A stretch of 64,000 bases of DNA. Source: Myxacorys chilensis ATA2-1-KO14. GTDB taxonomy: Bacteria; Cyanobacteriota; Cyanobacteriia; Leptolyngbyales; Leptolyngbyaceae. The notes beneath the pieces were generated by a model that was given only the letters and a program-made list of their open reading frames with translations, was not told the origin of the DNA and ran no database searches. The number at the start of each line of letters is the position of its first letter. Position 1 is the stretch's first letter. Below, in pieces: positions 24,898 to 33,869 of this stretch. A program made the position numbers and the translations under genes. The DNA is taken from NCBI GenBank assembly GCA_019359275.1, contig JAHHHP010000016.1, positions 22,560 to 86,559 of the forward strand, read 5' to 3'.

Positions 24898-25203
24898 ATG
24901 CAACTCCAGTATTTTCTTCTTGTAGCGGCGGCGTTGTTCTGCATTGGCATTTACGGCTTAGTGAATAGCCGCAATGCGGTGCGGGTGTTAATGTCGATCG
25001 AACTGATGTTGAATGCCGTGAATCTGAACTTGATGGCATTTTCTAACTATCTCGATCCGCAAACGATTAAAGGTCAAATTTTTACGGTGTTTGTAATTGC
25101 GATCGCAGCCGCTGAAGCTGCTGTTGGTCTAGCGATCGTGCTGGCTATTTATCGAAATCGCGACACGGTGGATATGGAGCAATTTAACTTACTTAAGTGG
25201 TAG
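24898..25203 (+). CDS. ndhE: NDH-1 subunit NdhE (subunit 4L)
   Basis: A 101-residue membrane subunit (NuoK homologue) with three helices and the conserved charged residues of the proton channel ([28 protein letters not shown]). It is the last gene of the ndhAIGE operon and is followed 38 bp later by a strong terminator. Length matches the family. Confidence 0.96.
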   Translation: MQLQYFLLVAAALFCIGIYGLVNSRNAVRVLMSIELMLNAVNLNLMAFSNYLDPQTIKGQIFTVFVIAIAAAEAAVGLAIVLAIYRNRDTVDMEQFNLLKW

Positions 25204-25241
25204 AAAAATTCTACTCCGATTCAACGACTCCTATCTTACGC

Positions 25242-25271
25242 GGGGTGCAGTCTAATGCACCCCTTGCTTTT
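25242..25271 (+). terminator. Intrinsic terminator of the ndhAIGE operon
   Basis: A perfect 8-bp stem GGGGTGCA with TGCACCCC and a 6-nt loop, followed by TTGCTTTT. Confidence 0.85.
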
Positions 25272-25456
25272 GGGTGTCTCCTGACTGTTTGGCTAGGTGA
25301 AGCAACTACGCTAGTCATGAACCTAACGAGGTCGTCGCTCGAAAGCGGGCTACGGTTGCAACAAAACGCTTCATCTCCATAATGGATTCGCGAGAAACGA
25401 ATCAACCTAGAGTTCTAGATGGTATAACAACTTGAAGTCCTTCTGATGCTGGCGTT

Positions 25457-26374
25457 GTGCAGTTAAAGCAAGTCATTATTATTCACAAGGCAGGCGACCT
25501 GATGAGTAAGCGTTGGGCAGAAAAGTGTGTCCAAGCGCTAGAACATCGGGGCTGTCGGGTGCTGTTAGGTCCGAGCGGTCCGAAAGATAATCCTTATCCT
25601 GTGTTTCTCGCATCGGTGACGCAACCGATTGATTTAGCGATCGTATTGGGCGGCGATGGAACCGCGCTCTCTGCGGCAAGAAATTTAGCGGCGGATCGAA
25701 TTCCGATATTGGCGGTGAATGTGGGTGGACATTTGGGATTTCTCACCGAGTCACCCGATGATTTTGACAGCGATACGGTTTGGGATCGCTTAGCAGAAGA
25801 TCGATTTGCGGTGCAGCGTCGGATGATGTTGCAGGCAGCAGTGCATGAAGGCAATCGGACGAATTTGGAGGCCGTGAGCGATCGCTATCTCGCCCTCAAC
25901 GAGATGTGCATCAAACCCGCTTCTGCGGATCGGATGATTACCTCAATTTTAGAAATGGAAATTGACGGTGCAGTGGTGGATCAATATCAAGGCGATGGCT
26001 TGATTGTGGCGACTCCGACTGGCTCAACGTGTTACACAGTGGCCGCGAATGGGCCAATTATCCATCCGGGTATGGAAGCGATCGCAATTACGCCCATTTG
26101 CCCCCTGAGTTTATCGAGTCGCCCAATCGTCATTCCACCTGGTTCTGTGGTCAGTATTTGGGCGTTGGCTGATCCAGACTTGAGTACCAAGCTTTGGATG
26201 GATGGAGTGCTGGCGACTTCAATGTGGCCCGGACAGCGAGTTGATATTCGGGTGGCAGAGGATGACGCTCAGTTTATTATCTTAAGAGAAGATTACTCGT
26301 ATTATCAAACGCTACGCGAGAAATTGCAGTGGGCAGGGGCACGAATTCAGTACGGCAACCATTTCAGAAATTGA
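25457..26374 (+). CDS. nadK: NAD kinase
   Basis: A 305-residue NAD(H) kinase that makes NADP from NAD and ATP or polyphosphate. The GGDGT nucleotide motif lies at 65-69, and a second motif TPTGSTCYTVAANG follows near residue 195. The start at GTG 25457 (MQLKQVIIIHKAGD) matches cyanobacterial NadK enzymes. It lies 250 bp from ndhE after a terminator, so its own promoter is expected. Functional proximity to NDH-1 (NADPH supply) is notable but not proof of joint control. It is convergent with the next gene. Confidence 0.95.
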   Translation: MQLKQVIIIHKAGDLMSKRWAEKCVQALEHRGCRVLLGPSGPKDNPYPVFLASVTQPIDLAIVLGGDGTALSAARNLAADRIPILAVNVGGHLGFLTESPDDFDSDTVWDRLAEDRFAVQRRMMLQAAVHEGNRTNLEAVSDRYLALNEMCIKPASADRMITSILEMEIDGAVVDQYQGDGLIVATPTGSTCYTVAANGPIIHPGMEAIAITPICPLSLSSRPIVIPPGSVVSIWALADPDLSTKLWMDGVLATSMWPGQRVDIRVAEDDAQFIILREDYSYYQTLREKLQWAGARIQYGNHFRN

Positions 26375-26383
26375 TGATAGAAA

Positions 26384-27487
26384 TTAATGAGTCACGAAAG
26401 GGGTTAACTCATAGCAAAGTTCGAGGAGTTGAGCCGTGATTTGATCGGATGAGAAGTGATCTATTACGTATTGATTTGCGTTTCGCCCTCGTTCGATTGC
26501 CTCAGTTGGGTTGTCTAGACACGCTTTCATTGCCCTTGCTAATCCTTCAATATCTTCTCGTTCAAACATCAGATTATATGGGCTTGCCATTTCGGGTAAA
26601 CCTCCAACCTTTGCCACGATCGAACATGTTTGAACACTCGATGCTTCTAACGTGACATAGCCCGCAGGCTCTTGCCAGCGAGACGGAACAACGAGCGCTA
26701 AAGAGGATCGAACTAGATGAAGAATCTCCTGACGATCACGGCTGCCTAAAAACTCGATGCGATCACGAACCAATAATTCATCCGCTAATGATTTCATCTG
26801 ATCGCTAGAAGTTCCATCGCCGATAATCCACACTTGAAACTGGTAGCCCCACTCTTGCAGAAGCTTGGCTGATTTAATCAATAGATCAACTCCTTTGTCA
26901 CTATACACTCGACCTACGTAAGTGAAGGTATAGGGGTGAACCATGCAATCTATTGTTTTAATAGACTGGTCTGACGGAACGGAAATTGGATTAAATAACG
27001 TCGAAACAGTCCAAGGAAAGCTATGCGATTCTGCAAGAAACTGGCTACAAGCGGTATGGCGATCTGCTAACAATGCTGTTAGAAACCGAACTACAAATCT
27101 TGCCCATTTAATAATCGTATAGAGTTTCCACTTGAGAGGATAGTTTACTTTGGGTAAAGACTGAATTAGTTCTGTTTTGAGCCGTTTTAAGAACGGCATC
27201 TTTTCATAATCAAAATGGATGGATGAATAGAATAAGTAATGATATTTGATAATAATTTTCTTGCCAAATAGCTTGCATAGCAAAGCAAAGCCTAAATGAT
27301 TAGAATTCATATGAATCAGATCAGCGGCTGCGATCGCGCTGATCCATTGCCAGATTGGCGCGGTTTTGGTCGAAACCACTTGCGTTTCTATGCCCCGCAG
27401 ATTTAATGCGGGTTCAATCGACCGAATGTAGGTTAAAACACCCGCAATTTCTCCATCATGGTGCGTGTGTTGAATTAATAATTTCAT
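26384..27487 (-). CDS. Glycosyltransferase family 4 (GT-B)
   Basis: A 367-residue GT-B glycosyltransferase. The N-terminal domain begins MKLLIQHTHHDGEIAGVLTY and the C-terminal donor domain holds TYVGRVYSDKGVD and the EX7E-type EPAGYVTLEASS motif. It would add a sugar from a nucleotide donor to a glycan, probably exopolysaccharide. The gene for a GT2 enzyme lies 12 bp upstream, and this one ends the operon, convergent with nadK. Base composition of the central part (about 26950-27300) is more AT-rich than neighbours, so a moderately different origin is possible. Donor and acceptor are unknown. Confidence 0.9.
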   Translation of the reverse strand: MKLLIQHTHHDGEIAGVLTYIRSIEPALNLRGIETQVVSTKTAPIWQWISAIAAADLIHMNSNHLGFALLCKLFGKKIIIKYHYLFYSSIHFDYEKMPFLKRLKTELIQSLPKVNYPLKWKLYTIIKWARFVVRFLTALLADRHTACSQFLAESHSFPWTVSTLFNPISVPSDQSIKTIDCMVHPYTFTYVGRVYSDKGVDLLIKSAKLLQEWGYQFQVWIIGDGTSSDQMKSLADELLVRDRIEFLGSRDRQEILHLVRSSLALVVPSRWQEPAGYVTLEASSVQTCSIVAKVGGLPEMASPYNLMFEREDIEGLARAMKACLDNPTEAIERGRNANQYVIDHFSSDQITAQLLELCYELTPFVTH

Positions 27488-27499
27488 TCATTGCAGATC

Positions 27500-28447
27500 T
27501 CACTTCAACCGGAGTGCATGGAGCCACAAATAGAATGGACTCAGTAAACTGCTGACTAACAACTGCATCTCACACCCGATCGCCAAATCCGTTTGAATCA
27601 AGGTGCGGTACTTGACTACATGCAAAATAACTCTTTTGAGATCATTAACTAAATAAAGCGGCAAAAATAAAGGGCGTTGCCATGCATGGAGCCGCACCAT
27701 CCGAATATGAGTTCGGGCAAACCCAATGCCTCGAATCAGAGAAAACAAGTAATCTTTCTCCAAGCGCCATCTTGGAATCTGATGATAGAGGTGCATTTCA
27801 GGGTTATACCAGATCTCCCAGCCCGCCTGCTGAATGTGAGCTAAGGCTTCAATATCCTCACTTGCCAGCATCACGCCTGCTACTCGACCTAACAAAATGG
27901 GCTTTGCTGGAACTGCCTCTAGCCAAGCCTGACGCCGAATCACCAGCCCCGCTCCGGGAGGCAGCATCCGTGTCTGGGGTTCGTAGCGATACGGCTTCGA
28001 GCCTCGCTCGATCACAGCTAAAAAGACGGCGATTTTCTTAATCTCAGGTGGCGGTTCAACCTCATAGTCTCCGTGAATTTGTCCTCCAAATGCCCCAATT
28101 TTAGGATGACTGTTTCCAAATTGGTACGCTTGAGCAACCCAATCCTCGGCGGGTAGAGTGTCGTCATCAAGAAAACAGACAAATGTTCCAGACGCCGCTT
28201 GAACTGCTCGCGATCGTGCCAGTGCTAATCCCTGCTCTGGCTCAAATACGTACCTTAGAGGAGAGTGCTGCCACTGACGTTGACGTGCTTCAATCACTTG
28301 CTTCGTACCATCAGTGCTGTTGTTATCGACAACAATCACTTCCCAAGACATCGAGGCTGGAGTAACCTGCGATCGGAGGCAGTCCAACACTTTGCCAATT
28401 CGAGATTCACCATTGTAGGTACAGATTGCAACACTTAGATCCATCAT
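27500..28447 (-). CDS. HpsE-like glycosyltransferase family 2
   Basis: A 315-residue GT2 (GT-A) enzyme. It has the family start LSVAICTYNGE, the DNNSTDGTK element, and the catalytic DDD in FLDDDTLPAEDWVAQAYQFG, followed by QIHGDYEVEPPPEIKKIAV and PPGAGLVIRRQAWLEAVP. These segments resemble HpsE of filamentous cyanobacteria, which takes part in making the hormogonium polysaccharide for gliding. The gene symbol is left blank because the assignment rests on motif memory. It precedes the GT4 gene by 12 bp, so they form an operon. Start ATG 28447 (or 28444). Confidence 0.82.
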   Translation of the reverse strand: MMDLSVAICTYNGESRIGKVLDCLRSQVTPASMSWEVIVVDNNSTDGTKQVIEARQRQWQHSPLRYVFEPEQGLALARSRAVQAASGTFVCFLDDDTLPAEDWVAQAYQFGNSHPKIGAFGGQIHGDYEVEPPPEIKKIAVFLAVIERGSKPYRYEPQTRMLPPGAGLVIRRQAWLEAVPAKPILLGRVAGVMLASEDIEALAHIQQAGWEIWYNPEMHLYHQIPRWRLEKDYLFSLIRGIGFARTHIRMVRLHAWQRPLFLPLYLVNDLKRVILHVVKYRTLIQTDLAIGCEMQLLVSSLLSPFYLWLHALRLK

Positions 28448-28581
28448 GGAGTAGGTGAAGGAACAAAAGCATAGCCCGCACAAGTGCTGGTTGAAGTGCT
28501 TGTTGCGAGAGGATGCTTCTGTCAGTGTTCACCAATGCAACCCTTTAGAAACAACGACATCTATTCTCCACCTATTTCTCT

Positions 28582-29910
28582 TTAGGCTTTTGAGTTTCCT
28601 TTCAGCACGTCTTGCGCAGAGACGCCGTCTCCCTGAAAGCCGAAATACCACAGCACCGCCGCCGCTTCTGCCCGTGTGACTGGGCGCTTAGGTTGAAATA
28701 GGGTCGTGTAGCCGAAGGCTCTGCGAATGTTGGCTTGATCCCCGTTTTGGTAGTCGGCTAATACAGCTCGCAAAGCTCTAGAGTCAATTCGCCCTGCATC
28801 TTGAAATCCCCACGTCTGTTTGACTGCATCCAGGGTAGCGGTTGGCAGTGCCTGTCTCATATCAACTGGAATTTTCCAGAGAATTAACTCTTCGCGGCTA
28901 AGCGCGGCATTGGGACGAAATAAGGCGGCAGTATTATCACCTGAGAGAGAACTCGGAATCAATCCGGCTTCTGCGAGTCCTTGAATCGCCGCAAAATTCG
29001 GATTTTTAGCAGAAACATCTCGGAATGCAGGCTGGGCAGTTTCAACGCCGAGCCGAATTTGCCTAGCTGGACGATCGGCATAGACTCGATTGTTCGTCGC
29101 GACGAGCCAGCGTGCATACTCTCCACGCGTGATGGTCTTATTTGGCTCGAACGTTTTGGCAGAATTCTTCTCTTTTGAATTAGATGAATTAGACGGCGTG
29201 AGAACTCCAAGCTGCGCAAGATCGCTGATGTAGGAACGCAACTGTTGAGGCGCTTTGTTTAAATCAGCAAACGCCTCAGTTTGGGTGCTGTTGGGCGAGG
29301 CAGACGGGGCTGATGACGCAGTGCTGTCTGGTGGAATCGGGCCTACAAACTCAGGATCGCCGGGTTGAGGATTTGAGGATGCAGGGGACTGAGCGGCTTG
29401 GGCGTCAGAAGGTTTAGTTTCAAGGCTAATCCTGGTTCCTGCTGGAGCGTTTGGCTGCACTCCGACCGCAATTTGAAGCCCGCCCCGACTTGCCTCAAAG
29501 TTGCCTTGATTTTGCTCTGTGGATTGCTGATTCAGCTTCCAGCCATTTTTCTGGAGTTGATCGCGGTAAAAGGTGCTGACGCGATCGCTGCTATCTTCTG
29601 TTGTCCATCGCGTCAGTAACTCAGCACTTTGTTCGCGGGGAAGCTCGCCCGTCGAAGTGGCTTCAACCAATGTTGCGTTGGGATAAGTCGGAACCTCGGC
29701 AGGAAACTTGGGCGGAAGCTGAACCTGCGACGCTGGAGCGGGCTGCGAGTTGCTTGCATCAAGCGGGCTAGGGCTGCTGTTGAGTCGAGGATCAGCAGCA
29801 AAGGTATCTTGAAGGGACTTGCCTGCTGGACCGGAGCAGCTTGCTAAAGGCATGAGCAAGACGGCAATTAAACCAAGCTCTGTGGAGATTCGTTGAAGTA
29901 ACACGGGCAC
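28582..29910 (-). CDS. SLH-domain lipoprotein
   Basis: About 443 residues. A signal peptide with lipobox LASC (cysteine about residue 25 from GTG 29910) makes it a lipoprotein. A central Pro/Ser-rich region follows, then a DUF-like strand region and a C-terminal stretch with SLH (S-layer homology) repeats: ITRGEYARWLVA, LSREELILWKIP and TRAEAAAVLWYFG. SLH domains anchor proteins to cell wall glycans, and cyanobacterial relatives are outer-membrane proteins. The start is uncertain: GTG 29910 has an AAGG site 7 nt upstream, while GTG 29940 gives a longer leader. Confidence 0.85.
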   Translation of the reverse strand: MPVLLQRISTELGLIAVLLMPLASCSGPAGKSLQDTFAADPRLNSSPSPLDASNSQPAPASQVQLPPKFPAEVPTYPNATLVEATSTGELPREQSAELLTRWTTEDSSDRVSTFYRDQLQKNGWKLNQQSTEQNQGNFEASRGGLQIAVGVQPNAPAGTRISLETKPSDAQAAQSPASSNPQPGDPEFVGPIPPDSTASSAPSASPNSTQTEAFADLNKAPQQLRSYISDLAQLGVLTPSNSSNSKEKNSAKTFEPNKTITRGEYARWLVATNNRVYADRPARQIRLGVETAQPAFRDVSAKNPNFAAIQGLAEAGLIPSSLSGDNTAALFRPNAALSREELILWKIPVDMRQALPTATLDAVKQTWGFQDAGRIDSRALRAVLADYQNGDQANIRRAFGYTTLFQPKRPVTRAEAAAVLWYFGFQGDGVSAQDVLKGNSKA

Positions 29911-29974
29911 ACCGACCAACCTTAGAAAAATTACTTCCACCCTAGCGCAGATAAAGCGGCTCTGTCGGACACCC

Positions 29975-30415
29975 CTACTCGCGATCGTCTTCTAGCATTT
30001 TTTGCAGACGCGATCGCTCTTCGCCATAGCAGCCCTTTAATCCCAGCCGAGCCGCTTCTAGTTCTTGAGATTCTTCTGAAATTACCGTAAGTTTTTTGAA
30101 CCACCAGTGGTAGAACGTGGGAAATTTAACCTCTTCCTGGGCGACTTCTAAAAGTTCTAAAGCGCGTTCATGGGCAGTCGGTCTGCAATCTGGCTCGCAA
30201 GGTTGCTGGAGGAGAAGGCTGGCGCGATCGCGCATCTGGTTCCGAATTTCGGAGGGTTTAAGTTTAATACAGTCGTGACAAACATCTCCTTGCAGCAGTC
30301 CGCGATCGCTGTAGAGAAGAGCGCGGAGTTTTCCTGCTTCAAAGAGTTGACCGCAAGCTGTACATAGTAGTTTTTTAGGGCAAGTCGCTAAGGTGCGCTC
30401 AAGATGAATTTTCAT
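29975..30415 (-). CDS. Conserved Cys-rich protein of unknown function
   Basis: A 146-residue protein. It has CTAC near residues 18-21, then CHDC near 45-48, a four-cysteine zinc-binding layout of the type found in small cyanobacterial proteins. A second half of helices follows (ERALELLEVAQEEVKFPTFYHWWFK, ESQELEAARLGLKG). No membrane segment or signal peptide is seen. Its start ATG 30415 has an AAGATG-like weak site. It lies upstream of and in the same direction as the SLH lipoprotein gene. Function is not known. Confidence 0.7.
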   Translation of the reverse strand: MKIHLERTLATCPKKLLCTACGQLFEAGKLRALLYSDRGLLQGDVCHDCIKLKPSEIRNQMRDRASLLLQQPCEPDCRPTAHERALELLEVAQEEVKFPTFYHWWFKKLTVISEESQELEAARLGLKGCYGEERSRLQKMLEDDRE

Positions 30416-30701
30416 TTTTGCTATACAGTCAAACTTAGATTCTAGTTGTATCCTAGATTTCCTAAGTTACTAGATCCCGCTTAAAATGCGCTTTTAATTT
30501 TGCAATTCTCTATATTAAAAAATCTCGCATTTCAGATAAAAAAGGGGATCAAATAAAGCTACGTTTTGGTTCATGAATCGCTGAATAGCAGCTTAGCCTA
30601 CAGTTTGGCAATATAAAATTGCTAACCTAAAAAAATAAGTGGGTAAAATGCTGCTAGACTGCGTGGGAATTTCATAACAATTTGAGCTAGGCAAGGTTGA
30701 G

Positions 30702-31028
30702 GTGAACGGACAATACGTTTCCAGAAAAGAGCTTTTGCAGGTGATTGATGATCACTGGATGCTAGAAGATCCCGATCGCAATGAGTATGCCTTTCTGTTC
30801 CGCTTGATTCAAGAACGACACCGAACTCGGTTTGAGCAAACATTTCAGCAGTCTACGCCAGAGCAATACGAAGCGGTGCAGCATCATCTTAGGACAATCG
30901 ACCAAGAGCGAAATCGTGCTGAAGAGATTCTCTACTGGATTTATCTGGATAAGGAATTGAGACAGCAAGGACGAACGTTTCCTGATCAGGTTGAAGCCAA
31001 ACATAAAAGAGGAGATCGGTCTGTGTGA
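30702..31028 (+). CDS. Conserved small helical protein of unknown function
   Basis: A 108-residue, mostly helical protein, starting at GTG 30702 with AAGGTTGAG just before. It contains VSRKELLQVIDDHWMLEDP, FLFRLIQERHRTRFEQTF and a charged C-terminus. It has no Cys, membrane helix or signal peptide. It resembles small cyanobacterial hypothetical proteins, but I cannot name a family. Its last codons overlap the terminator hairpin of the convergent hupE gene. Confidence 0.6.
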   Translation: MNGQYVSRKELLQVIDDHWMLEDPDRNEYAFLFRLIQERHRTRFEQTFQQSTPEQYEAVQHHLRTIDQERNRAEEILYWIYLDKELRQQGRTFPDQVEAKHKRGDRSV

Positions 31029-31036
31029 TCTCCTCT
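31002..31036 (-). terminator. Intrinsic terminator of hupE
   Basis: Minus strand: AGAGGAGATC, 9-nt loop, GATCTCCTCT (perfect 10-bp stem), then TTTTATGTTT. It begins 34 bp past the hupE stop and spans the stop codon of the convergent small gene. Confidence 0.8.
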
Positions 31037-31069
31037 CTAGGTCATCGAATCGAAATTAAGCGAATGTGA

Positions 31070-31708
31070 TTAGGCAAAGTGAAGCGAAGTTGCTAGAAAG
31101 ATAGCTCCGACGATGCAGGCAATCAAGCCAAAGGAGCGATTTAAGGCAGATGCTTTTTGGCCCGACCCAGAACTCAGCTTGTAAGCGAGAAGCGCGATCG
31201 CAGCTTGAATTACGGTAAATCCGATCAGGTAAGCAACTAACGGCGAAGGTTCTGCACCAAAAATCGATTCGCCGTAAGCATAGCCATGAAACAGTCCTGC
31301 GATCGCAAATAGGCTCGCTAAACTAGCAAAACTGAGTTGCTTACCCAACACTAAAATCACTCCGAATGCAATGACCGAAAGAGCAATTACGCTTTCTGGC
31401 GCAGGCAAATTTAGCTTCAGAAGATGAGTACCTGTGCCGATCATTGCAGAAACTAGGAAAAAAATAGGAAGACGCCATCCGCGAGAATAGAGCGCAGATA
31501 ATAATCCGACTGCAACTATAGACGCTAAATGATCTAATCCGATGATTGGATGTCCCAGTCCTGACAGAAATCCTTCCCAGCCGTTAGATGGCATTTTGCC
31601 ACCCATCAAATGGTGGGCTGCGGCTGGCTGAAGCGTCGCTAACCAGCCGCATCCTGCAAGGATGCTAACTCGAACAATAGCGACTGGATTTAATTTCTGT
31701 TGATTCAT
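31070..31708 (-). CDS. HupE/UreJ-family permease, predicted cobalt (or nickel) transporter
   Basis: A 212-residue integral membrane protein of the HupE/UreJ family. It has a cleavable signal peptide (...QPAAA, then HHLMGG with exposed His residues) and about six membrane helices. HPIIGLDHLAS is a metal-binding motif of the family. Members carry nickel or cobalt. The gene is preceded by a cobalamin riboswitch, which switches off expression when B12 is plentiful, so cobalt uptake for B12 synthesis is the most likely job. A terminator follows 34 bp later. The gene symbol is left blank because substrate is inferred. Confidence 0.88.
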   Translation of the reverse strand: MNQQKLNPVAIVRVSILAGCGWLATLQPAAAHHLMGGKMPSNGWEGFLSGLGHPIIGLDHLASIVAVGLLSALYSRGWRLPIFFLVSAMIGTGTHLLKLNLPAPESVIALSVIAFGVILVLGKQLSFASLASLFAIAGLFHGYAYGESIFGAEPSPLVAYLIGFTVIQAAIALLAYKLSSGSGQKASALNRSFGLIACIVGAIFLATSLHFA

Positions 31709-31742
31709 CTATACCTCGCAGATGAGTAAAGGATGTGAACTC

Positions 31743-31882
31743 AAAGCGGCGGGTATTCTGACTGATCAACGTTGGAATCTTAACTCCTACTTTGACTCAC
31801 AGTTGCGGGACAGCGGCAGACTCACACTGCACTTTCCCCTTTACTTCTGATGGCTGCTTTCCACCAGAACCGCTTTGTTGCA
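31743..31882 (-). promoter_or_regulatory. Cobalamin (B12) riboswitch
   Basis: On the minus strand the sequence follows the B12-riboswitch pattern: GGTTCTGGTGGAAAGCAGCC, then a GGGGAAAGTGCAG stretch, then GCCGCTGTCCCGCAACTGTGA, and at the 3' end GTCAGAATACCCGCC. The last two are the hallmark conserved core and 3' strand. It lies 35 bp upstream of the HupE ATG. Confidence 0.95.
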
Positions 31883-31929
31883 AATTTAAGGATGCGAGAG
31901 GTCAGTCTATCATGATCTCAGCCGCCCAC

Positions 31930-31967
31930 TTGTAAATAAATGCGATCGCAAGAATTGAGCGATCGCA
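31930..31967 (-). terminator. Possible terminator of the exported methyltransferase gene
   Basis: On the minus strand two HIP1-based arms (TGCGATCGC and GCGATCGCA) with a 9-nt loop are followed by TTTATTTAC. It lies 70 bp past the stop at 32040. HIP1 motifs are self-complementary, so chance is possible. Confidence 0.4.
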
Positions 31968-32039
31968 AATACAAGAATGTGTTCCTCATCAGCGGAATAA
32001 AAGATACTTCTACTTTACGGCGCGATCCAAAATCTATAT

Positions 32040-32936
32040 TTAGCTCCGCTTTGCGCTTAGATTGTATTGTTCTGTTGCCGTTGGTGTTTTTATCTCTGCT
32101 ACTCCTTGCAGCGTATTTCCGTCAATCTTGCCATTAAATTGAATGTTAACGTCTTGATTATTAAACTTTTGACTTTGTTGTAAACTAATGCGATCGCCGA
32201 CTAATTGAACCTGCGGCAAGCTAATGGTTTGTCCTCCCACTTCTACCGTGGCTCTGACGGCTTGAAAAGCTTGATTGACTTGAACCGTGTAAGGAAGTTT
32301 TTGTCCAGCTTTTGTTGTCATAGTTCCGCTCCAATTGCCGCTGACGTTGGCTGGAACAACCCAATAGTAAATGCTGCGGGGACGTCCCCCATCATTGACC
32401 AAAATGGTGCGATCGGGCTTCCAGTCCCCCATGCCAAACGCGTGAGACACGACGCGCGACCCTGGTTTTAGGTCACTGAGCAATTTGGGACGGAGTTGGA
32501 CATTGATTTTGGGTAGAAGATAAAGGGTCACGACTGAAGCGTTGCGAAAGTCGGTTTGAAAAAGGTCTTGCTGAAGAAATATTGCGCGTGTGCTAATTCC
32601 GAGCTTCGCCGCACTCGCCTGACTCCGCTGCACTAATCCTGGATTGATTTCAACGCCAACGCCTGTTGCGCCAAACTGCTGCACAGCGGTCAGCACTAAT
32701 CTGCCATCGCCAGAACCCAAATCATACACCACATCATTTGAGGTGACGTTGGCGAGTTTTAGCATGGCATCGACTACATTCTGAGGCGTGGGAACATAGG
32801 GGACATCAGGCTTGATCGGAAGAGGTGTAGGAGGTGTTTGCGCGATCGTTGTAGATAGACCAACAGAAAAGGATAGGGCAGCGGCACTTAAGCCGACTAA
32901 TTTTAGCAATTTGGAACTCGGTCGAGTTGATCGCAT
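32040..32936 (-). CDS. Exported class I SAM-dependent methyltransferase-like protein
   Basis: A 298-residue protein with a signal peptide (about 32 residues, SVGLSTTIAQ) followed by a class I methyltransferase fold. Motif I is YDLGSGDGRLVL, preceded by PTPQNVVDAMLKLA and followed by GVEINPGLVQ and TLYLLPKINV. The C-terminal 100 residues (SGNWSGTMTTKAGQKLPY onward) form a beta-rich domain. SAM is a cytosolic cofactor, so a secreted methyltransferase is unusual; it may be retained, or it may have a role other than methylation. The family is known in cyanobacteria without an assigned substrate. Confidence 0.85.
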   Translation of the reverse strand: MRSTRPSSKLLKLVGLSAAALSFSVGLSTTIAQTPPTPLPIKPDVPYVPTPQNVVDAMLKLANVTSNDVVYDLGSGDGRLVLTAVQQFGATGVGVEINPGLVQRSQASAAKLGISTRAIFLQQDLFQTDFRNASVVTLYLLPKINVQLRPKLLSDLKPGSRVVSHAFGMGDWKPDRTILVNDGGRPRSIYYWVVPANVSGNWSGTMTTKAGQKLPYTVQVNQAFQAVRATVEVGGQTISLPQVQLVGDRISLQQSQKFNNQDVNIQFNGKIDGNTLQGVAEIKTPTATEQYNLSAKRS

Positions 32937-33050
32937 CGCTTCTCCTCACAACAGCATTCTTCTACTAGCTCAAAATGCCGCTTGCGCTCATCTGCCCTAA
33001 TACGGAGATTATGCAATTTTAAGCACTGTATTTCGAGCATTGTATTTCCA

Positions 33051-33833
33051 CTATACGGATTGCTGTTGATACGCTAGATACATCGCTTCTAAAAATAAGT
33101 CTGGTGTCATCTCAAATGGCAAATCATGCAATCCAATCAATGTTCTCGCTTGTCTTGCTAACTGAAGTCCCAATTGACTTTTAGCTTTTGGCTCCATTAA
33201 GGTGCGGCGCTGGAGATATTCCCGAATAACGGCAAAATCGTCAGGTAGCAATGCGCCAATGTTGGTAGTTTCTAGTAGCTGCTCAGCTAATGGTTGCGCG
33301 TCGGGTAGAAGAGTAAAATTGGCAGATGTGATTACCGTTTCTTCTTGAACCACCAATGTTCCGGCGACCCAATCTCCCAGACGCTTCTCTCGTTTTGTGA
33401 ATAAGATGAGCAGCAGTCCGATCGAGAGAAAATCGTCAATTGGTCGGAGCAGCGATCGCAGGGCAGCTTGCGCGAGTCCGACCGATTGACCATTCTCGCG
33501 AATCACGCGAATTTTGGTATATCGTTTACCCGGCGTTTGTCCTTGCCACAGCGTCTCAAAGCCTACGAAATAGCCTGTGTATACTGCAAAATATAGGAGC
33601 CACGACAAAGCGGCTAACCACAATTCTAAAGTGTCAGCGTCGGCCAACCCCCGAAAATAAATTGGCAGATTGTAGGCGAACAGACCCCACAAAAGGATCA
33701 CGGCAATCAGCAGCGAACCCCAAACGGCATAATCGATCAACAGCGCGATCGCACGATTGCCAACGCCAGCTAGCGTAAATTCGAGGTCAACGCTTTCGGG
33801 AGTGCGGACTTTGACTTGATTGAATAACGGCAT
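33051..33833 (-). CDS. RDD-family membrane protein
   Basis: A 260-residue protein. The RDD domain (about residues 10-160) has three membrane helices: VGNRAIALLIDYAVWGSLLIA, a middle helix with LSWLLYFAVYTGYFVG, and LSIGLLLILF. The charged motif R..D..VW and GQTPGKRYTKIRV are characteristic of the family. The C-terminal 100 residues are soluble and helical. Function of RDD proteins is unsettled; some are ion antiporters or associate with operons for peptide maturation. The gene for a multi-helix protein lies 36 bp upstream in the same direction, so they are likely co-expressed. Confidence 0.88.
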   Translation of the reverse strand: MPLFNQVKVRTPESVDLEFTLAGVGNRAIALLIDYAVWGSLLIAVILLWGLFAYNLPIYFRGLADADTLELWLAALSWLLYFAVYTGYFVGFETLWQGQTPGKRYTKIRVIRENGQSVGLAQAALRSLLRPIDDFLSIGLLLILFTKREKRLGDWVAGTLVVQEETVITSANFTLLPDAQPLAEQLLETTNIGALLPDDFAVIREYLQRRTLMEPKAKSQLGLQLARQARTLIGLHDLPFEMTPDLFLEAMYLAYQQQSV

Positions 33834-33869
33834 AAAGGATGAGCGGTTGTGGCGGAGTTTCGCCTTGCA

